Positions 1-11,530 of a stretch of 64,000 nt of DNA are shown one piece after another. The notes under the pieces were generated by a model. The model saw only the letters and a program-made list of their open reading frames with translations. It was not told the origin of the DNA and did no database searches. Source of the stretch: Mesostigma viride (lineage: Eukaryota; Streptophyta; Mesostigmatophyceae; Mesostigmatales; Mesostigmataceae); the NCBI GenBank assembly GCA_009746045.1, contig RPFO01000076.1, positions 60,001 through 124,000 of the forward strand, given 5' to 3'. The position numbers were made by a program, and so were the translations under genes. How positions within the stretch are numbered: the stretch's first letter is position 1; every line of letters begins with the position of its first letter.

Positions 1-918
1 ACAAACCACTGCCATCATGTGCCAGCAACTATGTTGGCCACATCATGGCAAGGCAAAACAGTTATAGCCATATCTATTGTTGTTTGAAACAATGGAAATA
101 TGCTTAACCTACCCATTATATTGGTGGTTGACACTTATAACATAACCCTTTGTTGGTAGGTATCCAAGCCCATTCCCTACATGCATGCATAGGCTCTCAC
201 TACATGATAAGGTATGATATACCTGAAGTATGATGATGCAAGTGTGTTGTCCTGTAATGCTTGAAGGGAAATGAGTTGATTGGGATGGTTGGTGGCCACG
301 GTGATGTAGTATGACCGCACTTACATGCTAGCAAAGTTAGCAAAAGCCCCATTCCTCTCCTGAGGACTGAGAGTTTTTTAATTGTTTCAGGCAGTTGCAG
401 TGGCCAAATGGAGCCCAGTTTTTTGCCACGCTTCAAGAACTATGTTGTTTACATGCCTATATTTTTTCTTCATGCACCAGGATTTGATTAAATTTTTCCC
501 ACTCGTTCTTATCCCGAAAAATGCAAATTCGCGAGGGGCGCCCAACGTCCGTGTAATTTTCAGGTGTTCGGGTCAAGTTTTCACATATGCAGTATTTTTG
601 CCAACAAAATGATATCTAGTACACCCCAGATCCACATCAAAACATTTGGGATGGACCCCCCACCTAGTCGCTACACGCGGTTGAAAATTGTCAACTCAGT
701 CCTCCTGTGAGGACTGAGTTGGGACAGACGACGAGCAAGCACAGGCACCCAGGGGGGGCTTGAGGAGAGGGCCTAGAAGGCCTGCATGACATATGGGGTG
801 GAGGGTATGTGGCTAGGCTATAGCTGGTGTACACATGGCATCTCAGCAGAGAGTAACTCCCTGCATAGGCATCGCATGGCTAAATTCGTAATGCATCATC
901 CATGGGAGGTCCCATAGG

Positions 919-1005
919 ATGCATGGATGCATGGATGCATGGATGCATGGATGCATGGATGCATGGATGCATGGGTGCATGGGTGCATGGATGCATGGAT
1001 GCATG
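919..1005. repeat. GCATGGAT minisatellite
   Basis: About ten tandem copies of the 8-bp unit GCATGGAT, with a few GCATGGGT variants. The unit is close to self-complementary (GCATGC-like core), so both strands give open frames of Met/His/Cys/Asp/Trp repeats. These are low-complexity artefacts, not genes. Confidence 0.9.
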
Positions 1006-3718
1006 TCATGTGGGGGAAGATCATCATGGCTATACAAGAGCTACTAAGGGCATGGCTTCTCAGCAGAGAGTGACTCCCTGCATGGGCACTGCATAATACA
1101 ATAAAGCTAGGCATCATCTGGAGGGTGGCTCATCATAGGCACACATGTGCATGACTAGAAATGCTAGGCCTCAGCTGGTATAGTGCCTGTTGTAGGCGGG
1201 CATGTACAAGGCCACTGTCTAACTATTCTACACTACTGCTGCTGTATTCCCCTAGGCTGGGGCTGCTGGGGTCACTGGGGCCGCGGTGGTCGAGGGGGTC
1301 GCGTGCCAGGGCTTGTGGCCGACGTAGATGGCCGCCCGGCCTTCCAGTACACCGGCTGGCCCGCCTTGGTCTGCCGGAGCTGGAGGTAGGTCGGCCATAG
1401 CTCCCGTCGCCGTTGTTGCTGCGCCAGGGTCAAGTCGTCGATGCATGGATGGATGAAGGGGCATATGGTTTTTAATACATTCTAGGCGACAACCTGCAGG
1501 TGAGGATGTAAACTGCCACGTCTACTCCACGTGCACAGCTGAGGTGCACCTGCACCACCATGATGTATCATACCTAAATGGCCTGGCATGGGGTGGAAGA
1601 CGATTATTAATTAACTAACTAATTAATTAATTTCAGCATAGTGGGCTCAGGTCATGTAGGACTACCGACTCCAGTGGGGAAGCGCCGGCGTGTTTGCAAA
1701 CGCCGGATCGAAGCATGCTAGCTAGAGAAGACCCTAGGGTAGAGCTAGGGCAAAATTGATATAGAATATATGATTGTTTTTTAAGATAGGTGGACCCTTG
1801 AATAGGACCAATTAGTGTCAACGCATGACCATGCTATCCACACGGTCCCTTGAGCATCTTACAGGCGCTAGGGGACCCTACGAGGCCTTGGGATGGCGGG
1901 GCAGCGTATAACAAGGCCATACCCTGCTGTGGCTGCCTCTATATATACGCGTGACCGGCTGGACCTGGAGGGCCAGCGGGCCCCATGGTCGGCGCGGACC
2001 TGGACGTCATATTGGCGTCAGCGCTTGTCGGTGGCGCTGACTCGGGCCATGGCTGACATCATGCTCCGCCGTACGCGGGCTGATTTTGCGGTGCAGCAGG
2101 GCTATTAGGTTCCTCCCGTTAGGCGTTTCCATTGGTCTTATCGTAGTATAGAGCTTTGACATGGCTCTGTATATAGGTTTATAGCTGGGCGTTTGCTTTG
2201 GTTTGAGTGATTTCACTCTGCTGTAAGTAATTATATTTTTAATATATACGCGTGCTTAACGGTGTCACAGATGGTGCAGGTAATGCAATATACGGTTGCA
2301 TGGTTGCTGAGGTTGCCCGGCTTGAACATGGCCCACCCCTTGCGGTAAACTTTCTCTAAGCATATGCCAAACCTTCTTTGACATCACGGACATGCTGGCC
2401 AACACCCAGCGATGAAAAAACAATGCATTTGCATTGCAACTAACACATGAATGCAGCCACGAAGTTACAGAACAACGTTGTGCTAACGTGCAACGCTTTG
2501 TGAGCAAATTCAGGGTGCATGTAACACGTAAACCATACTGTCTGTGTATACTGTCTGAGAACACCCTGAACGACTGCAGGCCATAGGACCATGGTTTATA
2601 ACTAACACATGAGTAAAACTGCTCTTACGCATGTGTGTTTTAGCTGCAGCGGACGACGAAGATAGAGACGTAAAAAATTGTATGACGTAAACCAACTATG
2701 TGTGACAGTTATGTGCACAGAGAGCGTCACCTCTTTATAGGCATAGCTTACTGACTCAAAACACCACGACAGCGTTGCCAGTTACACTCATGATCTAGGG
2801 CACCCCGGCACGCACCTGCTACTTACGTCGCCTCATTCCAGATGGTTGCAAAAAAGTCGCTGAAATCCGCAGCGAGGTCAGCTTTCCGAGAGCTGAGCGC
2901 ACCAAAGCTGGCCAACCGGTTCGAAAATGATATAAACCACGCTTGTGCTGCGTTCTAGGTCCAAGAAATACCGAAAGTGAAGACCTATAAGGTGCGCTCT
3001 GTATAGCATAAGCTATGCGTCAGCCTACCTATGGTATTGCACTGGTTGTATTGCACCCACAGTGTTGCGCCCCGGCACCATGCCGTGGAGAGAGCGCTCT
3101 GTGGCCTGCCCACCTGCGGCAGTGAGAGAAGCTAGGGCGCCCTCCCTCCTTCTCACTGTGTATATAGGGTTGAAGGTTCCTTTACTCTGTATTGGCACCC
3201 ACGTGACGCAGTCACGTGCTTATTAATTAATTATTAATTAATAAGGTGCGCTCGCTGCCCAGCCTGAACGTCCCTACTGAACATGGTCGACAATGGAAAT
3301 CGGGCAAGAATATCATGGCCCAGGCGCTCCCATGTCAAATACTCCGTTTATAAACTCCAGACTATAATCAAAATCGTCCACAAAAATTTCCTGGCTTGAT
3401 TCGCACCACCATTGCTAATACAGTAACATGTTTGTGCCAAAATCGACCCTCCGCGAGCAGGCGATCTGCGACCCATTTGTGTTGTGCCGCTGTGCTACAG
3501 CGCTACACATAAAAACTTGCGCAGAAAATTTCACAGCCTTTAAGCATAACTAACGACCTTTCGTTTTTGCTACTGGGCGCCCGAAATGATAAACGCACGT
3601 GAAAACGCCGGCCACGATTGTCAGGTCGCCATATCCACCTCAGATCATTCCTGCACCCACTTTTTCGCTCCAAAATCGGTTACATTTTTGGTCGAGGTAA
3701 CTACTTTCCCGCCATCAT

Positions 3719-3836
3719 ACCCGGTACCCGGGTACGGAATCCGGGTACCATGTGCCGGTACCACGGGTCGGGTACATCATGCCGGGTACGGTCCACATGG
3801 GGTACGGTCCATATAGTGACCCCCCCCCGGTACCTC
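3719..3836. repeat. GGTACC/GGGTAC-rich palindromic block
   Basis: A dense run of CCGGTACC, GGGTACGG and GGTACCGG-like words, many of them palindromic, ending in a C10 tract. It resembles the short-word expansions often found inside hAT-type MITEs, but I saw no flanking inverted repeats or target-site duplication. Confidence 0.6.
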
Positions 3837-3906
3837 GGTTATAGTGACCTCTAGGACAAATTAGGACAAAGTCTTAAATTTAGGACCGTGAGTGGATTAC
3901 ATAACA

Positions 3907-4248
3907 ATGGATGCATGGATGCATGGATGCATGGATGGATGGATGCATGGATGCATGGATGCATGGATGCCTGATGGGTGGATGCCTGATGGGTGGATGG
4001 GTGGACGAATTAATTTTTTAATTAGACTCGTGCTCCCGTTGGGGAGTCACGGAGCATTAACCCCAATGGATGGATGGATGGATGGATGGATGGGTGCAAA
4101 CAAGCCTACCGGTCTAATCTATCTACAACAGCTACCTACAACATCTATCGGCTAAAGCTATCAACATCCACTCTGGGTGGATGGATGGATGCATGGATGC
4201 ATGGATGGACGCATGGACGCGTGGATGCGATGGATGCATGGATGGATT
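3907..4248. repeat. GGAT/GCATGGAT minisatellite clusters
   Basis: Three clusters of the same word family as the block near 0.9 kb: 3907-4003 (GCATGGAT, then a GCCTGATGGGTGGAT variant), about 4065-4096 (pure GGAT) and about 4176-4248 (mixed GGAT and GCATGGAT). They are separated by unrelated sequence. The open frames through them encode Met-Asp-Gly-Trp repeats and are not credible genes. Confidence 0.85.
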
Positions 4249-5590
4249 ATTGGCTAACAAAGTGAGTGCTTGCGTGTCGTGCGCATGGGCATGTTAGTCC
4301 TCCTTGCCTCCCTCTGAAACTAAGGGTTGGGAAAGCAGGTTTGGGCTCGGCGGCTACCATATTGTAGTGGCATGCACACATGGGCTGTTGGGAGCCAAGG
4401 GGAAGGGAATATGAGAAATCGGGTTAGCCAGCGCTTCGATTGCCAATTTGTAGCCATCCACTAAGCTGCCTTTTAGAATTGTAGGTGCTTTTACACACTT
4501 TATACAGACGTCCACTTAAGCTAAATTTGGACTAATTGAGCTCTGAGACATCATGGTGGTGCCGGTCTACACGATCATTTCTAGCTTTTCTCATTCTGTC
4601 ATTTTTTGTTGGATGCAATATCAATATTGTGTAGACACCTCACTTATGTTATGATTTGGCCATTATGGATTCAAGAAACACCTGCCATGATCCTCCATTT
4701 GGCAACACTCACGCCATGGTGAACACCATTTTATTTTTTATTGCTTGATGGCATTTGTTGAGATCACCTAGTAAGACAGTTGATGTTGTGGGCGGGGGGT
4801 GGGCAAGGATCTGGCACTCAGACATGTCTTTGGCCGGTGGGGTTACATGTGTGGCAAGAGGCAGATGCCTGTTTGGGCAAACCAATGTTGGTGCAGTTAA
4901 TGGTAATTTTATTGACTGGTTATGTTGGTTTGCATAGACTACTCAAGTTTTGTTCCTTGTTGTGCGAGATCTCCCTTCCATTCATTCCATATCGACTTGC
5001 CATGCCTCCAGGTTGTCGAGGCCGGCAATGCATCTAGTGTAGGTTTGTATAGGTTACAATAAGACTTTTTCATGCAAGGGTTTATGGATTTATGTCTATT
5101 AATTAATGAATTAATTTATGGGTTTATGGGAGCATTAATTAATTGAATCATGAATTTACACGCAACTGTGTCACGTGAGCATGTATCCAAACAATCATTT
5201 ACCATCTGCCATAAGTCTGAATTTATTAATCAATTAATTAACAACATATCTCCGCTGGGAGCTTATGTAACACATAGCCCTGAGAGGGGGCATAGTAGTA
5301 TGGGTTTTAATACATCCTTAGCTACCACTTGCAGGTGGGGGGGGTGTAATCAGTCATAATGCTGTGCTCTTATTCTTTGCACACTGGTTTCATGCACCCA
5401 CGGTTGATGCCACCCTTTTTGCGTCTTCTGACCGAAACTGCATGTAAATGATCCAATTACAAATGGACTTGCGGATAAAGGCACGGGCCATAATTAACTA
5501 CTTCATTAAATTTACTCACCATAGCTTGCATTGATCAAATTGAGTTGGCCACAGATTTTAGTGTGCACAATTAATTAACCTAAATCGGCC

Positions 5591-5760
5591 AAAAATAGCG
5601 TCTTTTTCTATTTTTAGCACATAACGGTCACATGGTGCATGGGGGTAGTACACCCCCAAGTGGTTGGAAAAATTTTTTTTATCATATTTATGGTCCCCCA
5701 TCATAACTGGATTTTTATCACATGCCTAGGTATGGTTTCCAGAAAAGTGCCCTTTTGGGG
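5591..5760. repeat. dispersed non-coding repeat, copy 1
   Basis: This block starts with a GCGTCTTTTTCTATTTTTAG word. It is followed by an A/T tract, then GTATGGTTTCCAGAAAAGTG. The same ordered words recur at about 26620-26785, and an inverted version lies at about 26850-27000. The copies are clearly diverged. This is probably a MITE-like or satellite-like family; no ends could be fixed. Confidence 0.55.
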
Positions 5761-6391
5761 TGTCATGACATTTTTGGCCGATTTTCCCTAGGACAATGGG
5801 GAAACCCATTGTGGCCAAATCATATATTCCCATCTAATTGCAACCCTGGCCATTAATTCCAGCTAGTTTGCAGGTCAGAATAAGCATGTTTAGACACATT
5901 GAAATAGTTTACCCCAAAACACGTATTTTTTGGTGCCTAAAAAAATATATCAAATCATAGACACATGCAATGGGGTCAAATCATATAATCAAAATTGGCC
6001 CAGGGTTGCAATCACACAGCCCTAAAGTTTCAGCTCATTCTGACCACGTTTACTCACATTGAAATATGGTCATGTGCAAAAAAAATGATCGCTTTTTGTG
6101 GTTTGGAGCTCAAACACCACCACAAAGACACCCTTGCCCACCACAAACTGGGCCAAAACAACAGCCATTAGTTTATTTATGATGTTAGGAAGCTTGCTAT
6201 GAAATCCCAGGTCATTCTGAGCTAGTATGGCCATGTTACATCATATTATAGCAGCCACGCTGCGTTCCTGGTACAACATGGCATGAGGGGGCACACATGC
6301 ATATGACCCACCCAAGCAAGTCCCATCATGTCTTACGATGGCCAAATAATACAAGCACTGTCCTGCCACCTTGATAACACACAGGAAGGCT

Positions 6392-7185
6392 TTAGCCCTC
6401 GTCGGAATCGCCGTCCCCCATGCAGTTGGGGCAATACCAGGCACCCACCGGCATGGTTTTCTTTGTCAGGCCAAGGCAGAGCATGTGGGCACCATGCTCT
6501 TCCCCGCCTGCACCTGCCTCACACAGCAGGAAGGGGTTGTGATTCTTGTCCTCGCGCCCCAAGCATCTAATGCACCGGGCATCACCAATGCCGCTGCCCG
6601 TGCTGGTGCCACTGCTGCTGCTGTCATCCCCACCATCCCCCTTCTCCACCCCGGCTGGCCCCTTCCCCTTCCTGTCTGGTTTCTTGGCACCCCCCTGCCC
6701 CCCCCCCCTCCTCATACCCACATCCCCGGCTGTATGTGGCCCCCTTGTTCTCCTTGTCCTCCTTCCAGTGCTTCCCCTTCCGAAGTACCTCCTTGTTCTT
6801 CTTTGCCCGCTTCCAGGCGGGGTCCTGCTTGCGTGCTTGCTGCTCGGCACGCTCTTGCCGCAGCGTGTCAAGCTGGGCTGTCACGGCAGGGGTCACCGCG
6901 ATGCCCAGCCTGCCCGCCAAGGGCACCCAGAAGTCCTCCCCCATCTGAGCCTTCAGGATGCCCAGGGCAGCCGCATATGGCCATCGCTGGCCTGCAAACC
7001 CGCCCTTGCCCCCCGGCACGAAGCCCAGCTGCTGTGAGTGGTGGAACTCGTTCAGATTAGATGAGGAACCAGGGTTGCACCGTTCAAGCAGGGCGGGGGT
7101 TGAGTACTTGGCAAACGCACTCTGCACCACCCCCCACACGTCCACGGTCACCCCCTTGTTGTTCACCTCTGCCTTGGGCAGCCAC
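6392..7185 (-). pseudogene. C-terminal fragment of transposase-like protein with PHD finger
   Basis: The minus strand encodes a protein tail in two frames. The upstream part (to 7185) has a CNPGSSSNLNEFHHS stretch resembling the conserved Asn-Glu-x-x-His segment near the C-terminus of several eukaryotic DDE transposases. A basic lysine-rich linker follows. The frame then changes across a C-rich homopolymer near 6690-6712 and continues into an acidic/serine stretch. It ends in a PHD-like zinc finger (CIRC ... LLCE ... HMLC ... WYCPNC) whose second metal pair looks incomplete. The upstream end is cut exactly where the Copia-3 LTR begins, so the N-terminal catalytic part is missing. The transposase assignment is inference (KDZ-, Kolobok- or Mutator-like are all possible); the PHD finger is the firmer call. 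Confidence 0.45.
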
Positions 7186-7619
7186 AGTTGAATGCAACTT
7201 CACCACTGGCTAGCACGCCGGCGATGGAGACGGGATTTTTGTTGTTTGGGGAACCGATTGTGGGAGGCTGAGCCCGCAGCCGCCACTGATTGCTATTGAA
7301 CCCTTGCAGCTGGCCAGGCCGCAAGGAGCTCAGCGGCGCGGCGCTAACCGATAAGGCATGCTCGAGCCTCTAACCCGAGACTACCGGTAGGCTACCCGAT
7401 AGATAGTGCATGCTCGAGCCTCTAACCCGAGACTACCGGCACTCAGCGGATCTGTGCTACCGAGGGCGACGGTTCTCTGACCGTCCCGGCGCGCACTGGC
7501 TTCCGTACCTTGCTCAGGCACCGACTAGCATCTAGACACCAATCTTTGATGCCCACCTGACTAGGCGCCCAGGCCAGCGACTACCGGCCAGCGGATAGAT
7601 GCCACTCGGGAGCACAACT
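7186..7619 (-). repeat. 3' LTR of Copia-3
   Basis: A 434-bp repeat with AGTTG at the left and CAACT at the right, nearly identical to the 429-bp solo LTR at 35896-36324. This copy carries a short extra GATA duplication. It is flanked on the right (element-internal side) by a purine tract, sense AAAAAGAAAGTATGGG, which fits a polypurine tract. That is why I read it as an LTR rather than a MITE. Copia-1 and Copia-2 LTRs have the same kind of AGTT...AACT ends. Confidence 0.75.
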
Positions 7620-7956
7620 CCCATACTTTCTTTTTAAATAATTATCATAAATTATTTAAAGCGTGGGGCAATAGGGTAGCACTGACCCTACGTACGTTCA
7701 AGTAGAGAAACACGTAACGGCACACTGGCCGTCCCCAAATCCTAAACCCCAAGGAGGGTGCCCTACGCTGGGATCTGAGCACGCTAAAAACACCCGGGCT
7801 TCGCTCCCGGCCTCCTTTTCTACTTGGGTGCAACTGCACCACATGCATCATTATTAGGCACACTGGCCGCCTGTCAGGTCTAGGGAAATGTATTCACAGA
7901 TGAAAGAAGCGCCCATTCCCATGCAAAAAGACGACAGGTCACACGGTAAAAAAAAC
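7620..7956 (-). other. Copia-3 3' untranslated region with polypurine tract
   Basis: The stretch between the pol stop codon and the LTR holds no gene. The last 16 or so bases before the LTR are purine-rich on the sense strand and are the likely primer for plus-strand DNA synthesis. Confidence 0.6.
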
Positions 7957-10022
7957 TCATGTCATCATGAGCTGCCGCAGCAGCTTGTACTGAGGCCCCG
8001 ACAGCATCGCTGGCTTGGTCAAGGCATCGGCAATATTCTCGCTCTCGGGGATCCACCGCCGCTCATCCAACACCGTGCATGGCGGACTCGGCCAACACAA
8101 GGTAATCTAGTTTGGTGGTGGAGGCGAGCGGGTTATTCAGAAACTCAATTATTGACTTGCTATCTGTGCACAGCCGCATGCGGAGCGACAGCGCCACGCG
8201 GGCCTTATCCGCAATCCATTGCAAAAGATGCTGCACATAACACGCATGGTCGACAGCGGAAATGAACGCGCGACACTCCGCGCGATTGCTGTCTACCACT
8301 ACCCGCTGATGGATGCGGCTATACCAGTCGACAATAGTGGGCTGCCCAGTGGGGCTATCAAGAAAAAAGATGGCCGCCTCCCGCGCGCGCAGCTGCGTGA
8401 TGGTACGCGACTCCAGGTTCGCGTCAGAGTAAATGGTCATTGCCGCCGGGCGGGTGATATCAACCCCCCACACGCGCAGGCCCGGTGACGCCAAGACTTG
8501 CGTCCGAAGATGCTGCGCTCCCATGCCCGCAAGCACGGCGTCGGGCGCACGCGCGTAGATGGACAGGTCGGGTCGCACCGTGCCCGCGAGCCACCCCAGC
8601 TGGCCGCGCAAGTGCGGTCCCGCGGACGCATCCACCCGCTCAGGCAGCGATTGCGCGAGCTTGTCGGCGTATTCCTGCTTGGCCGCCATGTCAATGCACC
8701 AGCCAACCGGTGTGCGGTGCAAAGTGTAGGTTAGGCCACAGAAAGGGACGGGGGTGTCGGGGTCCGGCCAGCCACAACGTGCGGCTAGTGGGCAAAAGCT
8801 TGGCCACAGCAGTTATGAACTGCCGGACCCACGCCCGGGGTCCAATAAGCCGCCAGTCATCCCCATGCCATTGCATGAACGCGGGCTCGTGTGGGTTGGG
8901 TGTGTGGATGTGAAAGAGGTTGCTATCGATGCGGGAAAACACCGCCCCCATGCTAGCAAAGATGCGTTCAGCCGTCTTGCGAAAGATGATGGGGCTAGAC
9001 TGCAGGCCCTCCACACCAAGGAGAAGCCGCAAGTACACACACCGCAGCTCCCCCTGCCACACCAAAGGGACCTTGACCACATACACCGTGCCACGCCACA
9101 CTTCCTCGGCCACTGCCGGGTCGCTATGGAGAAAGGCCCGCTGAAAATCTGAGCAGGCCATGGCATAGTCCAACCCCCGATCCAACAGCCCCAAGAACAC
9201 CGATGTTAACACCCGGCTAGTGGTCTGCGACAGCCCGGGCGTAAACAATTCCTCCTCCGACAACTCAGACGAGCCCCTAAACTCCGTGACACAGGGCCGC
9301 ACATGAAATGTGACTGGGTCAGTGGGGAGGACCTGCTTATACTTGAGCACAAACTTCAAGTTCAGCTTTACCGCCCCTTGCGGCACCTCCATCAACTCCC
9401 CATACACCCCATACATCGCCCACTCCAGCTGCGCGCGCAAGAAAGCCGCGCGCCACTTATGGAACTTGACAGGGTCACGGCAGTCCTCCTTAAACTGCGG
9501 ATAACTAACAGGAGATTTAGTGGCGATGCTCCAGGGAAAAATGCCAAGACTGCTGGGGTGACACTTCTGCGGCTGCGTGACATCGGCTACCAGCGGCTCT
9601 GCCGTATATTCCGCCCCGCGAATGGCCCCTACTGCAGTGGCATAATCCTCAGGGTGATTAATAGCCTCGGGGGGACCCCGGCCCGTGAGGGCTGCAAGCG
9701 CTACGTGATATTGGTACAAGCCTATGCTCCCCACCCCCTCTAGGGTCACCAAGCCGGCTGACACAGAAAATCCGGGGAGGGAAACAAAAGGGTTACCTAT
9801 GAGGGTGATACCCTTGTAACCCTCTAGCACTTGCACAGGGACATCTACCCCTAGGATGGGCATGAGCACCTGCCCAGCCACCTTATAGGCCCGCTGCCCG
9901 TCAAACCCCGCAACTTCCTTCCAATTACTACTGGGCAGCAAAGGGTAATAGGCCTCGGCCGCCGCCGGGCTCGTGATAGACAGGCAGATGCCATCCGACC
10001 ATCGGGCCGACTCGATTCTGTC
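7957..10022 (-). pseudogene. Copia-3 pol (protease-like, RT, RNase H), frameshifted
   Basis: Reading on the minus strand, the order is a protease-like segment (with LGVDVPVQVLEGYKG), then RT (LQSSPIIFRK and the HGDD active site in MQWHGDDW), then RNase H (TIYSDANLES, AECRAF, CTDSKS), and last the ENIADALTKP tail typical of Copia elements. At least two frameshifts break it: one near 8700-8720 just after the RT palm, and one near 8078 before the ADALTK tail. The integrase is absent. The motifs line up in order with Copia-1, so the family call is firm. The copy is dead. Confidence 0.8.
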
Positions 10023-10024
10023 GC

Positions 10025-10832
10025 GTGTCACCCGAGGTCCGTTGGAGCAATTTCGGTTGTACCTCCGGAGAAATGTGGGAATCAAGGTGGAGACCCGCAC
10101 CGCAGTACCCGCGACGGTGTGGTGGTAGGCATCCGGGCCTGGGATACTCACGCGAGGGAGTGTCCCTGCAACAAGTGTATCACCACCGTCGAGGCAGGCC
10201 TGGCCTACCCGCGACTTCTGCTACTTCTAGTCCCAAAGCCGGCGCGGGACCTCCTAAGGTCCCGGTTTCCTCGGTATCTTCTGGCCCTTGGACACGGCGT
10301 TGCGGGAGGAAAAGTGCCAACAGGAGGGGCGATACTCCCTCGATCCGTATGGCATTGGATCGCATAGCGAAGATGGACGACGAGGACCAGGACAGTGGGA
10401 GTGACGGCTTTGATTCAGACGACTCTCCCCCACATGACCGACCTCGGGACCCTCCTCCGTTGGTAGGCGGGCTAGGACATCGTCCCGCGACAGGTTGGGG
10501 TCGTTACGACGCACCTCCGCCCGCGACAGGTTGGGGTCGGCAGCCCAGCCGGGAGCACCGGCCTTCTCAGACAGCGCCAGGGTGGGGTGAGCGGAGTCGG
10601 CCAGCTACAAGGCGCGAGACAGAACGACCTGCTCCCCGCCGTTCGTCCTGACCGCGTCCGCGATCTCAACCGGCAGCGAGGGCCGACGAGCGACCCTCCC
10701 GTCGAACGTCACCGCCCCGACCCAGCCGCAGGGACGATTTGCAATGGAAGCGGACGTGGGATGCCGCGCACGGACTCGAGGAAGCGCAGCGACGGCAGCA
10801 AGAGACGGTGGAGACAACACAGGAGCGGGCAC
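10025..10832 (+). pseudogene. 5' part of unrecognised LTR-P ORF (split by Copia-1)
   Basis: This frame has one internal TGA (at 10649-10651). It could come from a CGA arginine codon by a C-to-T change, but that is a guess. The protein is rich in Arg, Pro and Asp, with an acidic DDEDQDSGSDGFDSDD stretch and two ATGWGR repeats, and ends in a helical EEAQRRQQETVETTQERA segment. The frame runs without break into the sequence right of Copia-1 when the element and one GGCAC copy are ignored, which supports real coding. I recognise no family. A nucleocapsid-like or gag-like role is possible from the Arg-rich composition only. Confidence 0.4.
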
Positions 10833-11530
10833 AGTTAAGCTTTCTTCGCACACGCAATGTGAAGGATATGGTTGCAATGCAGCAATGTGTGAATATGGTT
10901 GGAAACGGAGCTTTGTTAAATCGGATAATGTTTACAGCGCTCAACACTTGAGGCTTGCACACGAGCTTGCCAAGTCAAGGCACAACACGTGAGGCGGGCT
11001 CGCAAGAGATGCCCATTTGGCACTGGCCTATTGTTTATATACTTGTGCACTGTGCTTGCTAGTCCTGAGCAGCCTAGGAGGCCTGCTCAGTAATAACACT
11101 CCCGGTACAGTATTCACTACCTGTACAGCGCCCAGCTCCTATACAGTAGGTCTGCCATACAGGCACAGTGACCACAGAGTACAGTCACCACAGTGATTAT
11201 TGCATCTGCACCTAGAAGTCCAGGACTAAGCCTGCGGTACCAACAGACCACAGGTTAAGGTTCCTATTTCCTGCGTACGACGTATTAATCCAATACCGTC
11301 GTAGGTACAGCACCTAATTCCTGTCAGCCCAGGAATTACTGTCGACCCCATATGTCGTCGGCAAATATTCACGTCCGACTTAGAAGAACAGCCGGCTCGC
11401 GCTCGCGCGCGACCGGGAAGTCGGAACGCCATAACTTTCTTGATACTTGTCGGAATGAACTCGTTCCGGTGCCGCTGGAATCGCAGAGATATGCCGAATC
11501 AGGATCACGCCAATGCGCTTGGCGTTAACT
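10833..11530 (-). repeat. Copia-1 3' LTR
   Basis: A direct repeat of 18168-18864. The ends are AGTTAAGC at the left and GCGTTAACT at the right, so the termini are AGTT/AACT rather than the usual TG/CA. The repeat contains a TTTATATAC box. Differences from the other LTR are a T indel in the AACAC-CCCGG region and one C/T change near the left end. Confidence 0.93.

Larger units (their letters stand above)
1..6240. other. non-coding repeat-bearing region, no gene recognised
   Basis: No frame here gives a protein that I recognise. The longer open frames come from minisatellites or lack family motifs. The region holds several TTAATTAA-type AT palindromes (about 1603-1631, 3220-3243, 5097-5146), a GCATGGAT minisatellite, a GGTACC-rich block and one copy of a dispersed repeat, listed separately. 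A stretch near 3060-3240 with a TATATA box could be part of an LTR, but I could not pair it with a second copy. Confidence 0.6.
7186..10022 (-). mobile_element. Copia-3, 5'-truncated Copia-type retrotransposon
   Basis: A minus-strand element with its 3' LTR at the left, a purine-rich tract just before the LTR, and a decayed pol. It is the same lineage as Copia-1 and Copia-2, with a protease-like domain directly before RT. Sequence upstream of the protease-like domain (gag, integrase, 5' LTR) is missing. The right edge, near 10022, abuts the plus-strand ORF of another element. The bases left of the LTR are GCCAC; no partner duplication can be seen because the 5' end is lost. Confidence 0.7.

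Noticed and set aside
902..1117. Open frames of Met-Asp-Ala-Trp-Met-His type on both strands, also at 3892-4265
   Set aside because: They are translations of the GCATGGAT minisatellite; open on both strands and without other features.
3060..3240. TATATA-containing stretch considered as an LTR
   Set aside because: No second copy, no TG/CA or AGTT/AACT borders and no duplication could be found.
6371..7060. Plus-strand Pro/Cys-rich open frame of 229 codons
   Set aside because: Antisense to the transposase/PHD fragment; the minus strand carries ordered zinc-binding residues.
7186..7619. Considered as a MITE because of AGTTG/CAACT ends
   Set aside because: The adjacent polypurine tract, the pol gene upstream and the same end type in Copia-1/2 LTRs make an LTR more likely.
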